Assembly: GCA_021234155.1 (NCBI GenBank) | Contig: JAJEKV010000039.1 | Span: 10,553,077-10,617,076, forward strand | Origin: Isoetes taiwanensis | Lineage: Eukaryota > Streptophyta > Lycopodiopsida > Isoetales > Isoetaceae | Reading direction: 5' to 3' | DNA length: 64,000 nt | Part shown: in pieces, positions 21,101 through 30,777 of the stretch | Numbering within the stretch: the stretch's first letter is position 1 | Layout: each line of letters starts with the position of its first letter | The notes under the pieces: generated by a model | What the model saw: only the letters and a program-made list of their open reading frames with translations | Told to the model about the DNA's origin: nothing | Databases searched by the model: none | Made by a program: the position numbers and the translations under genes

Positions 21101-23048
21101 GAAATTAGAGAGCATGCTCGAATGATTGCACACAGCCGAATCCAGAGCGGCATTGAAAACCCTTGTGCTGCAAAACCAATTGTATAATCTGCCATCTTCC
21201 ATGGAAAGATTCGATTCCACAGATGCACCAAGATTTGTGCTGCTCCATAGCCAACTGCATGTATCAATAGCAACCGAGAAAATCCATATCTTTAATCGAA
21301 ACCTCCATCCATACATGAGCAGAGCCCCCAAGGAAACTAAACCACAAAAAACACCAGCAAACCATAAGAGGATCTTCAAAAAACACGGTATGAAAAGTCA
21401 GCTCGAGGAACATCCGAGCATGCAAGATAGTAGTTGGTGCACATGAAATGGCATGCACCATCAGAAACGAAAATGAATCAGAAAGAAAACGGATTTTGGA
21501 TAGCAAGAAAAGCAGGAGGGGATGAAGACAGATCGGATGGGCTGAAATGACGCCGAAGTATCGAGGATAAGCAGGGAGGATAGGCAAGAAAGCAAGGGAC
21601 AACTGAGAGTATGAATAAGCCACGAGAGGAGAAGAAGAGCTGCTGTGAGAAGACGCCGATAACCGAGCCAAAATGAAAATGGCCTAATATAGGCGCTCGT
21701 CCCTTCCCAGAATGCCGATCCGATGGCTCGGATCGATGGGATTTTAGGAATTGAGAAATTTATTACAGTGTAATAATAAGGAATATCACATAAAGGGGGA
21801 ATGATGGAATTTAGTTGCCATGTGATATTGTTGTTTTTTTTAAGCTAAAGCATAGTTGTATAGATAAGCTGTTTGCAGACCTATAAGTTACAGGACCATT
21901 AAATTACAAGGGGATTAGTGACCATATCTTGGCTCCCCTTGTAGAAAACATGAAGGAATTGGAGTTAGATTATTAGGGTTGAATCTTGTTGCAATGGTGC
22001 AATGGTTAAGGTTGTTTAACCACTTGAAGAGAACTATTTTAAATAATTTGCAAGTTCAATGGTCGTGGGGCTTCTTATGTTGAGTTGGACTGTGGGATAA
22101 AGGCTCACGAACAGGATCTTTCGGAAGGCAAGTTTATCTGATCCCATAACCGCCGGATCGGATGTATATAGAAATATGGAAGCTTAATAATAAAAAAAAA
22201 ATAGGTCGGAACCCCGGGGGTTTCACCTAGACATATGGGGATACCACATCTGCATGCAAGGGGTCCAGAGAAAACCCCTGTATACGACTTTTTGGAGGTG
22301 GAAAACCCCTACATACGTAAATAGGAAAAGCCAGTTTCCAAGCCCCTTTCCGTAGATGTACTTTCGGACTATCCTAGTTTTTACATACCCCTATCCGATC
22401 TTGTACTTGAGTTTATGCTTGTGCACCCTACCCCTATGTACAGAATAAATAAAATTTCAAAATGTTTTTAATTGACATTTCTCGCATCTCGGTCTCGCAT
22501 TTCCCTGGGGTTCTTACATGCATGCGACATTACAAGGGTAATTCTATGCTAAGGACAATACATACATGGAATACATGCTAAGGACAATACATCATGGTAA
22601 GATCAATACCTCAAATTATACATCTATAATATACTACACCCTAATAGATGATGGTAAGAAATGAAGTAGCACATGATTGGTCAGTCTCTATTTATTATTC
22701 TGGTCAGTCTCTGTGCTTTGTACTCCAACCACGTGCATAAGCAGAGCAAGATGCCCTCATATAATATTGGGACTTCCTATATGGTTGTAAACATGGATAT
22801 TTTTAATGTGCACCTCATTCGAATGAAGACATATTTTAAATCCATCTAGAATCTTGGTGGAGTTGAAAGCACTTTGACTATGTATATATCAAATGATGGA
22901 CAAAATGAGAAAAGGGCATTCTAAATTGAGTATTAGAGCAAAATCAACTATATTATCAACTTTGCATTAGAAGCTGCGAAAGTTTGAGGTATACAACATA
23001 GCTTTTCTAACGTTACAAAGTGGAGTTGAACCACTTAAAGCCAAAATC

Positions 23049-23781
23049 TTAGATGGTCATTCTATGTAAGTACATAAGGAATCTTTGAATGGAAGGACCC
23101 TCAAGCTGGGCAGGTGTGGCACAAGAATTCCGACTTCTGTCGCACTCAGAATATGGGCTAAGATGACCTTTTAAAACAGCTGGCTTGTCTATCTGCTCCT
23201 GCAATACATGAGTGCTCATGTTATTTGATGAACTCTTCATTTGACAGTTCAAATCGGCTTGTACTTTTGCAAATTTTACAGTGCCTAGGTTGAAAGGGGT
23301 AGCAGGTTTCGGCTTTAACTTTCCAGGTTCTTGGTTTCCTCTCTGCAAAGATGTGCACTCTCTATCTGAACCTGCCTTTTTATCAGTATGTACTTTATTT
23401 TGATTAAGGTCCAACTTGTTCTTACAATCTGCTTGTAACTGATCTGCCATTTTGCCTGTACTTCGCAATAGTTTGCCTTCTTGTAGGAGCCATTGTGACT
23501 GACATGCCATTTTTCCTCTAGTTTGCAGCAATTCATCTTTTTGTGAAGATCTTGGTTTACCACCACCTACTACTGATCTTTTACACAGATCCTTGGAATC
23601 TATGGTGTAACGAAATAGTAAGGCGTCTGTAGATAATATAAAGAAGAACGAATCTAAGTGGGGATAACACCATACCTTGAGCACGAAGTAAGATTTCAGG
23701 TTCTTCCAATTTCCTTGGAGCTTCTGTCAAGTTGCAAGCAGCTTCTGCTCCTTGACATTGTAATGTTTTATCACAAACCAT
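23049..23781 (-). pseudogene. Captured two-exon gene fragment (unrecognised)
   Basis: Minus-strand reading: an exon ending EAPRKLEEPEILLRAQ (about 23781-23677) with donor CAAG|GTATGG, an intron of about 60-80 bp with acceptor TTATCTACAG, then a long exon to 23049 (ALLFRYTIDSKDLCKRSVVGGG..., about 190 residues). The second exon is hydrophilic with internal similarity (QTRGKMACQSQWLLQEGKLL / STGKMADQLQ). Alternatively the whole 211-residue frame 23684-23049 is read through. No family recognised. The exon-intron form, inside element ends, argues for capture of genomic DNA rather than of mRNA. Confidence 0.4.
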
Positions 23782-24380
23782 TCACATCTAACATATAAAA
23801 ATTAAATCCCCCAACACATAACAACCAACACATAACAACCATTGACATTAACAACCAACACATAACTACTATTGACATTAATTAACACAACCATTGGGTC
23901 CAACACATTTAAATTAAAATCCCCCTTAAACCCCCTTTTGTTTGGGTGCATATTCACACGGGGGGTGACGTAGGGCAGCGAGAGCCCTCATAATTGTATT
24001 TTGCACGTACGAAATCAACACCATATAGTATTCTGCTTGAAATCTTATAGTATTTTGCAAATCTTGTTATACAGTATAGCAAAATTTGTACTTGCATACC
24101 CCACAAACGAGGAACTTTACGTACGGTATAGATTAAGGAATAAGGGGTGAATATGCCTATCCAACAGCTCTCGTTGCCCGGAGTCACCCCCCGTGTGAAT
24201 ATGCACCCAAACAAAAGGGGGTTTAAGGGGGATTTTAATTTAAATGTGTTGGACCCAATGGTTGTGTTAATTAATGTCAATAGTAGTTATGTGTTGGTTG
24301 TTAATGTCAATGGTTGTTATGTGTTGGTTGTTATGTGTTGGGGGATTTAATTTTTATATGTTAGATGTGAATGGTTTGTG
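23772..24380. mobile_element. Foldback element with perfect 198-bp arms
   Basis: Arm 23772-23969 and arm 24183-24380 read as exact reverse complements by eye, around a 213-bp spacer. The inverted similarity continues imperfectly about 20 bases into the spacer (GGGCAGCGAGAGC against GGGCAACGAGAGC). The arms contain tandem CAACACATAACAAC units. No clear TSD flanks it (TTTTAT versus TTGCAA). It sits at the 5' edge of the captured exon. Confidence 0.85.
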
Positions 24381-25154
24381 TTGCAAAAAAAAAAATTTGG
24401 CCCCTTCGGGGCCTTAGGGACGTCCCCATGTGACAAATTTTTTAGAATTCAAACCAGAAAAAAACTAGAATTCATTTGAGGCTTTCATCACTTGTAGCTT
24501 TTGAATTTGATCACAATAAAACAAATAGAATATAAGTAAAAGTTACAATAAGGATAGAGCAGATTGATCCCATTATTCTGAAAGTCATAAAGTTTGCAAC
24601 ACAAAGAAAACCCCCTGTTATTATGCTACATATTGTTACTTCCACTACAACTATTTCTCTTTCACAATGACACGATTGTTTATCAATCCATATGATTTTG
24701 GATGCTCCATCTCTAGCTTAAAGGTAATGCATGATTCACCTTATGGTTCGATTAAAGTTCCAAACCTACAATATAAATGCATTCTTGTGGCCACTGTTTG
24801 ACTGATCTGTGTGACATGGAAAAGGGCGTGGAATAATCCGCCTGTTGTGTGCATAAGAATCCGTTTGTTGATTAAAGCTAAAGGCTGGCTGCTATGAACA
24901 ATCCGGCAGCCAGGAATATCCAAGAGTTGGAAGCAAACAGAGGGCCTAAACTTGAATCTGCAGCAAATCTTAGGAAGGAAACAAAAGGGGGTTTTGCAGC
25001 ACTACATTCTAGAATCAGGAAACCAATACCTTGTAAAAAAGAACATTATGCTAACTGAAGAAACATTAAAAAACAAATACCTTTGTAAGTGTGAGCAAAA
25101 AATCCATCTCGTCGTAGTAAAATCCACTCCGGCAATAAGAATCCAAGAGGGCAA
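24381..25154. other. AT-rich interior of the MULE-like element
   Basis: No gene recognised. A short palindrome GGCCCCTTCGGGGCC lies at about 24400. A CCCC.TGTTATT.TGCTACATATT motif occurs here (24610) and again at 25446, perhaps intronic sequence of the captured gene. Confidence 0.4.
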
Positions 25155-25290
25155 GTGCACATGCATATGCATACATGCACATGCACATGCACTTGCACTT
25201 GCACTTGCACATGCACATGCATATACATGCACATTCACATGAACATGCACATGCATACACATGCGCAGTGTTCATGCACAAACACATGCA
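25155..25290. repeat. ATGCAC-type hexamer microsatellite
   Basis: Degenerate runs of CATGCA/CACATG/CACTTG, giving alternating His/Met/Cys/Ala-rich peptides in all frames. Peptides read from it are artefacts. Confidence 0.9.
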
Positions 25291-25669
25291 GAGAAAGACA
25301 ACAACCCTCGGATTGTTCCAACCAACGAAAATCAACGGCCCATAAAGGGTGCACTCTAGAAATACTATTTAGTACACCTCAACGAATACAACAACGAAAT
25401 CATAGAAAAACCATGTGAAAAAACGTATAAAAATCTAAAAGTAACCCCTTGTTATTGTGCTACATATTCTACACTCTTCTCATTATCAACCGGCATACTT
25501 TAAGGCATTCTGCAAAAACATAAAGAATTGTTTTAATAACATAAAATGTACATGTGTCTTTGGTACTACATTGACAGCTTACCAACTAAGAAAAAGAAAA
25601 AAAAACAAGAGCACCTAGTTGTTGGATTAATTACTCTAGAGCACCTAGCTTATGATAGCATCCCAGATG

Positions 25670-27120
25670 ACCAGGCCATGGATCAAGACCATGCTTTGGA
25701 TTCCAGGAACTGCAGGCAAGAATTCAGCTAAACTTCCAGACTGGTCTACAAATTTTACATTCCCAAAAGAAGCTGGGGCGCTTAATTGACCATCAATTAA
25801 TTGCCTATGCTATTATCAATTACGTATTGATTTGGCAGCCATACATACTGAGCTTTCTTCAGCAATGATTCTACAGAGCTTATTAGCCCAGATGCTAATA
25901 GATGATCATGTATCAGTACCACATTATAACATCAGCACATAAGGAATTAGTATTGCAAACACCTTAGCTTTAGAACTTTACCGTGGATGATAAATCATAA
26001 AGTAGCAATAGCGATTCTTTGCCCTTTCAAATGTCTTTGAAGTGTTGGTGCGGCAACCTCACTTGCACCAGTGCTTGCTCACCCCGCATTTGTTACAATC
26101 TGCGGCCAGTGATAATTGCTTTCGAGACACACAAGTCCCTTTTCGCATTCATTTAAATAATTCCCATCGGATGATATAAATGGCGCGAAAGCATCATTAT
26201 ATTTTGTATATAGTAGTTATAGAGAAACCATCTAGCTATCACACTTACAATATTGACATTTATGCATAGATCAAAACAGAACGCTCAAATGAATTACCCA
26301 ACAATAGGAAACTTACAGCCATGGAGTCTAATACTAACCTACCCAAGTTCAGTTTGCCATTTTCCTTGTTCCCCAGCTACACTAGCTTGACGACCAGCTT
26401 GCCATATCTCTAGCTAGACCAAGAAGTACACAACAAGCAAGTGCACTCGCCTCACGGGCATAACAAGAGCCTTGCTATATAAATCTTTGCAAGCCCGGCA
26501 CCCCGGATCCCGCCCAAGGAAAATCCGTGCATCCCCAACCAATGTAGACGATGGAAATGCTAACAGCTTGCATTAGCAGCTCCCCTGTACTCAACCAGAT
26601 GCGATTGATAAAGCATAAGCTCTGGGAATTCTATGGAAAAAGCCTATTTCAATATTCATATTTAGGAAACCCCATCCTGAAGCACCGGATTTTGTACCTC
26701 AAGCTCATCAGAATGGTCGAGTCGAGTCGAAAGGAGCAAAGTCGGTTCGATAGGTAAGAATCAAATGCCTTTGCTTTTTGGAGCGGATCACCACAACCCG
26801 AAATAGGTTAAACTCGAAAAAAAAGCGACCCCTGTCACGGCGGCGTAACAAAACCTCAACACGCAAGCTTCTAGAATAAAAGAGGAAGCTGGCCATAACA
26901 TACAAAAAAAAAAGCCCGACTTGCTACGGCTGACCTCGAAATGCATAGCCTTGGATGGCCTTGAAACGCGGTGAATGCGAAGAAGACCCAAACTTCGGCA
27001 TTAGATAAGCCGAGAAATCCATTGCTGCTTGAGCTCTGCGAGTTGGAGTAGGCCCCTAACGTAGATGCTACGGATCCGGACCTTCCGCCCAACTCCCCTT
27101 CGACCACTGCGGGAAGAATG
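25670..27120 (-). pseudogene. Further captured exon-like segments
   Basis: Three minus-strand segments look like exons. (1) About 27030-26930 begins ATGGATTTCTCGGCTTATC (MDFSAYLMPKFGSSSHSPRF) in good context, with a possible donor CGAG|GTCAGC near 26934. An alternative frame starts at 27105. (2) About 26415-26341, acceptor TTGGTCTAG|, LEIWQAGRQASVAGEQGK, donor GG|GTAGGT. (3) About 25790-25672, APASFGNVKFVDQSGSLAEF and PAVPGIQSMVLIHG. With 23781-23049 they could be successive exons of one gene, in that order. The protein is not recognised. Between them (25300-25670, 25800-26330) I see nothing else. Confidence 0.35.
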
Positions 27121-27438
27121 GTGGTCGGCCGTATGAAACACCGGTCCGTATCACGGGCGTCTCCGGATTCAAAAACCCTACCGATCCACGCACTTGGGTC
27201 ATACGTTTACAAAATAGTGAAACCCCCGGGATCGGAACAAGCCGGATGCACTAGGCAAAACTGGATCTTGGATCATGTCAACGCAGCTACAATGACAGAG
27301 TCAATACCATAGCTACAATGCTCGATATAATTTCTGTCTAATGGTTCAATAATCAGTCAAATATTTGATGTTGAAATTGTGAAGTATTGAACTCTTGCTA
27401 AAAGTTTGAATTTACAAGGTGATTAGTGGTGATCTTGC

Positions 27439-27786
27439 TGTCAAGATATATGTGATATCGAGACCACCATCTTGCTAGGCGTCTTTGAAGCGGCTGACTT
27501 CGGCACTTTCGGCATAGTGGTCTTTGAGAAAGTCTTGAAGCCCGAACCGCGGTCGACACCTTATCGAGATCGAAAGCACCGACCTAACTAAGTAACGGCT
27601 GTTATTAGTGGGCGGTGGTTGAACGGCTAATACTATTCTTAGTATCACCGTTTTGTTTATATCATTGTACTTTTGTATTGATATACAACATTGAATACAA
27701 TTCCATTTTGCCTTTGTTTTGGGAGCTTGCGCTCTCGGATATTGGTGTGCATCCCCTTCTCTCCCTTTCTTGGTGCAACCTTGACA
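27439..27786 (+). repeat. 5' LTR of the small LTR retrotransposon
   Basis: Begins TGTCAAGATATATGTG and ends CAACCTTGACA. Compared with the 3' LTR (29454-29790), the first about 40 bp are identical and the last about 215 bp differ at one base. The intervening roughly 110 bp is strongly different in a motif-by-motif way. Confidence 0.92.
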
Positions 27787-27837
27787 TGGTATCAGAGCAC
27801 TAGGTGTGCTGAGATTGATTCAAGATCAACACAAAGA

Positions 27838-28191
27838 ATGGAGAAGGATGCAAGCTACAACCAGATTACCTTCCACTGGCGGTCATGCGATTCAAATCTT
27901 TGGCGGCCGCGGGTTTCCAAAGAATGGAAAAGCGGAATGATCTTCATTCTCAAGAATGAAGGAGTTTGGGGAATTGTGAATGGCCAAGAACCTGCACCGG
28001 ATGCCAAGAATATTGCTGATTTGCATGCTTGGCAGCGCCGAGATGACAAGGCGATGGCATATATCGGGCTCTCCTTAGCTGACTCTATCCTTGATGAGTT
28101 CCAGCAAGAGAACAGCCACGATTTGTGGCATGCTCTCATTGAGAAGCATGACCAAAAGACCCATAAGATTGGGCACTTGTATGCGAGGTGA
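27838..28191 (+). pseudogene. Gag N-terminal part of the small LTR element
   Basis: ATG at 27838, 51 bases after the LTR. MEKDASYNQITFHW is followed by W..GMIFILKNEGVWGIVNG and LADSILDEFQQENSHDLWHALIEKH, the pattern of plant copia gag N-terminal (UBN2-like) domains. It ends in a TGA at 28189-28191. The expected continuation (FESLDEFSDHMQHAFQQI) is in another frame from 28188, so one indel separates the two halves. Confidence 0.75.
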
Positions 28192-29369
28192 TGGATATGT
28201 CTTTGGGGCGAGGCTGCTTTGAAAGTCTTGACGAGTTCTCAGATCACATGCAGCACGCCTTCCAGCAGATTGAAGCTTTTGGAGAAGAGCATCAAATCTC
28301 ACAATCGATGCAACTATTTTTCTTCCTCAGGTCACTATCTAATTCATTTGATTCTTTGTGCAGCAGCTTCATGCAAGACAAAGATATGGGCTTCCATCAA
28401 GCAATCACTTCTATTAAGGAGGAGATCGTGATGAGGCAAGATGCAGGTAAAGATGATCATGCCACTCTCTTTGCAGCAGGGCATTCAAAGACTCAATCTA
28501 CCCTAAATGGGGATGAGCACGATGAGGAGGAGAAGCACATTGGCAGCAGATTATCTCTTCCTATCAAGCATGAAGTAGTGGACTTAGATCCTTCTACTTT
28601 CTGGATATCAGACGATGCAGTAGCACCCAATAAATGGATGCCAATTTCTGATATTCCAGCACCTTTCAAGCAAGGATTAATAGATACCTCAGCCATTGAG
28701 CTAGGATATCTTGATGTGGCCTTCCTCTCCCCATTTACAGGCAATGTAGCAACACGTCATCAAGTGGCATTCATTTCTGATACTTTGGCGGCGTTTATGC
28801 AAGGAGGCTCTCAGGTTCTAACACCTGGTCAGCTGATTTTTCTGTTCAGATTACAGAAATTTCCAGCACTTACAACACTTCCAACACTTCCAGCACCTGT
28901 TATGGCACTCAACTCTTTTCTGTTTCCAGATCAAGGAGGAGATCTTAATTCACTTGATTGTGAAGGAGTTGAATATGCATCATATATGATCATGATTGCA
29001 AAGCAAGGAGGAGCAGTTGACTCTTTACTTCTAGCAACACTTGATCAAGGTCAAGCGAAGGTATTAAGGTTTGATTTCCATGAAGAATTTCAACCTAGCA
29101 TTGTTGGAGTAGCTGCATTTATGGTTGTTGAATCCATAAGTCTTAACGAAGTACTCATATCTGATGCTTCTATTGCCTATATCGAGGCTATGCATGAAAA
29201 TAGTTTTCATGTTCCTCTTGGCAAAACAATGGATATCAAAGACAACCTCTATCGATTTACTGTTCCTGATACAATGGTTGATCAGCAGGTCTATTTACCT
29301 ATCAGAGAGAATAGAGCTGATCTCTTCATGCAAACTTGGTTTTTGAGCCTTTCAGATGACCCTGATTAA
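28188..29369 (+). CDS. Gag C-terminal half fused to an unrecognised ~260-residue region
   Basis: 393-residue open frame. Residues about 10-90 continue gag (SLDEFSDHMQHAF, FFLRSLSNSFDSLCSSF). There is no zinc knuckle afterwards. From about residue 125 the sequence is unlike any retroelement domain I know: acidic and hydrophobic, with a loose internal repeat (PISDIPAPFKQG / FISDTLAAFMQG), then FDFHEEFQPSIVGVAAFMVVES and TVPDTMVDQQVYLPI. It stops 84 bp before the 3' LTR. The frame is intact although the surrounding elements are shredded. It could be a captured host sequence or a structural gag extension. The start at 28188 is only nominal, because of the frameshift with the preceding ORF. Confidence 0.5.
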   Translation: MMDMSLGRGCFESLDEFSDHMQHAFQQIEAFGEEHQISQSMQLFFFLRSLSNSFDSLCSSFMQDKDMGFHQAITSIKEEIVMRQDAGKDDHATLFAAGHSKTQSTLNGDEHDEEEKHIGSRLSLPIKHEVVDLDPSTFWISDDAVAPNKWMPISDIPAPFKQGLIDTSAIELGYLDVAFLSPFTGNVATRHQVAFISDTLAAFMQGGSQVLTPGQLIFLFRLQKFPALTTLPTLPAPVMALNSFLFPDQGGDLNSLDCEGVEYASYMIMIAKQGGAVDSLLLATLDQGQAKVLRFDFHEEFQPSIVGVAAFMVVESISLNEVLISDASIAYIEAMHENSFHVPLGKTMDIKDNLYRFTVPDTMVDQQVYLPIRENRADLFMQTWFLSLSDDPD

Positions 29370-29453
29370 GCGACAGTCTTGACCAAGATTTAGATCTTAT
29401 CTCCAGGAGGAGGAGGCTGAGCATGGAGATGGCGATCTCTCATCAAGGAGGAG

Positions 29454-29790
29454 TGTCAAGATATATGTGATATCGAGACCACCATCTTGCTAGACGTGCT
29501 GAAGCAGCGACTCAGCACTCAGCATAGTGGTGCTGAGAAAGTGCTGAACTGAACACAGTCAGCACCTTATCAGCACTGAGCACCGACCTAACTAAGTAAC
29601 GGCTGTTATTAGTGGGCGGTGGTTGAACGGCTAATACTATTCTTAGTATCACCGTTTTGTTTATATCATTGTACTTTTGTATTGATATACAACATTGAAT
29701 ACAATTCCAATTTGCCTTTGTTTTGGGAGCTTGCGCTCTCGGATATTGGTGTGCATCCCCTTCTCTCCCTTTCTTGGTGCAACCTTGACA
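29454..29790 (+). repeat. 3' LTR of the small LTR retrotransposon
   Basis: See 5' LTR. Here the variable middle is rich in GTGCTGA and its complement TCAGCAC, at least seven occurrences. The 5' LTR has GTCTTTGA/GTCTTGA and TTCGGCAC/TCGACAC at the same places. Confidence 0.92.
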
Positions 29791-29927
29791 CTTGCTTCAT
29801 GAAATTATCAAAGTTATAAATTGGGGACAAGTTGAATTGCTTGTATGTTAAGTGAAAGTTTGAATACATTAAACCTAGTGCATAACTTGTAAAAGGGGAA
29901 GTTAGCAATATATGTGAAAATCAACAT

Positions 29928-29939
29928 TGGTATCAGAGC
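29928..29939 (+). promoter_or_regulatory. Primer-binding site of Copia-A internal-2
   Basis: TGGTATCAGAGC one base after LTR2, identical to the other Copia-A PBS. Confidence 0.9.
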
Positions 29940-29962
29940 TTCCAAGTTTCTGTCTCGTGATC

Positions 29963-30777
29963 ATGACAACCAGGTTTGGTGCTAATTTATTGAATGCTAT
30001 TGAAGTGTTTAAGGGGGGTGGAGGGTTTCAAATCTGGAAGGAAAGTATTCGAGGTGTGCTGGATTTTGAGAATTTATGGTACTTAATTGATGGTAGCCTA
30101 GCACATGTTGTGAGTGCAAGTGCATCTAGCTCAGGTGGTTCAAGTCCTGCTGCTAGTACAAGTGCACAGTCTGGTGGTTTTCATCAACTGCTGGTGTATC
30201 TGGTGCAGGGGGAAGTCGTGCAAGTACTGAAGGTGATGAAGTTAAGATTATGGAAGCTCAGGCCATAATCATGTGTAAGGTAGGAACTGCCTTAAAATTG
30301 AAGCCTCGAGGTATGAAGCCTAAGGAAACGTGGGATTATCTGATCAAGCACTATGAACAAAAGAGCTCTTCACAAATAGACATGTTGGAAAAAGAGTTAA
30401 GGAAGATGAAATTGTTTGGAAAAGATAATTTAACTGATTTCTTGGAAAGGTTTGATTCTATTATTGCAGATCTTGAGGGAGCTGGGAATGTTCTGAATGA
30501 ACAGTATCAGATATTAGCCTTGGCAAGATCTGTATCTCATAATAGTCAGCTGGCAACTTTGCTCAGAAATGTAGCCACATCTAAGGAGCATGCTATCAAG
30601 ATGATACGCACAGAATTCGAGCAATCTAAAGTCAATCAAGAGGAATCTGAACAATCTACAGAGGTATTGTATACATGCGAGGCTAAAAAAAGTGGTTTTA
30701 TAAAATTTTCTAAAGAAAAGCTAGGACCCTGTTATACATGTAACCAATATGGTCATTTGAAGAGTGAATGTCCAAAT
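29963..30777 (+). pseudogene. Copia-A internal-2 gag, N-terminal and central part
   Basis: ATG at 29963 (MTTRFGANLLNAIEVFKG). After a frameshift near 30180 the frame 30250-30777 gives the gag core: WDYLIKHYEQKSSSQIDMLEKEL, LERFDSIIADLEGAG and a first zinc knuckle CYTCNQYGHLKSEC (C-x2-C-x4-H-x4-C) that would bind element RNA. It is cut after CPNP by the C1-C2-C3 array and resumes at 38634. Confidence 0.85.

Larger units (their letters stand above)
16837..21742 (+). mobile_element. Element B: Helentron-like element
   Basis: This 4.9-kb element splits GTCAAGAT/TTCAGGAATTG of the copia 3' end, and the intact site is at about 42058. It begins TCTGGGAAGGGACTCGCGAGAG. It ends with the inverted CTCGTCCCTTCCCAGAAT, hairpin CGATCCGA-TGGC-TCGGATCG and ATGGGAT, as in A. 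The first 220 bp resemble A at about 13000-13220. The interior is A-rich non-coding sequence plus an internal tandem duplication (17270-18194), a MITE, and a more balanced block at 20500-21600 that may be captured DNA. Long minus-strand ORFs (for example 18823-19719) are hydrophobic by-products of the purine-rich plus strand. Confidence 0.75.
22213..27230. mobile_element. 5-kb MULE-like element carrying gene fragments (Pack-MULE candidate)
   Basis: Inverted ends CCCGGGGGTTTCAC (22213-22226) and its complement at 27217-27230. It is flanked by GTCGGAAC (22205-22212) and ATCGGAAC (27231-27238), an 8-9 bp duplication with one change. LTR3 gives the empty site. No transposase is seen. The minus strand carries several exon-like stretches with GT/AG borders. 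The size, TSD and exon content suit a Pack-MULE; a hAT-derived carrier is the alternative. A perfect foldback (23772-24380) and a microsatellite lie inside. Confidence 0.6.
27439..29790 (+). mobile_element. Small LTR retrotransposon with gag but no pol
   Basis: 5' LTR 27439-27786 (348 bp), PBS TGGTATCAGAGC at 27787-27798, internal ORFs, purine tract CAAGGAGGAG, and 3' LTR 29454-29790 (337 bp). It is flanked by a perfect 5-bp duplication CTTGC (27434-27438, 29791-29795) inside Copia-A LTR2. It has no protease, integrase or RT, so it would depend on an autonomous copia partner. Confidence 0.92.
21802..29926 (+). repeat. Copia-A LTR2 (shared middle LTR), interrupted twice
   Basis: Segments 21802-22212, 27239-27438 and 29796-29926 join to about 742 bp. 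They align with LTR1 and LTR3 apart from a 14-bp deletion near 27407. It acts as 3' LTR of internal-1 (preceded by AAAGGGGGAA) and 5' LTR of internal-2 (followed by a PBS). Confidence 0.9.

Noticed and set aside
22213-22560. Solo LTR at the left end of the MULE-like element (AATAAA followed by GGGGTTCTTACA)
   Set aside because: No matching TG start or flanking duplication around that block, whereas the 14-bp inverted ends and TSD of the whole 5-kb element are clear.
25002-25418. Cys/His/Met-repeat ORFs on both strands
   Set aside because: Translations of the ATGCAC-type microsatellite.
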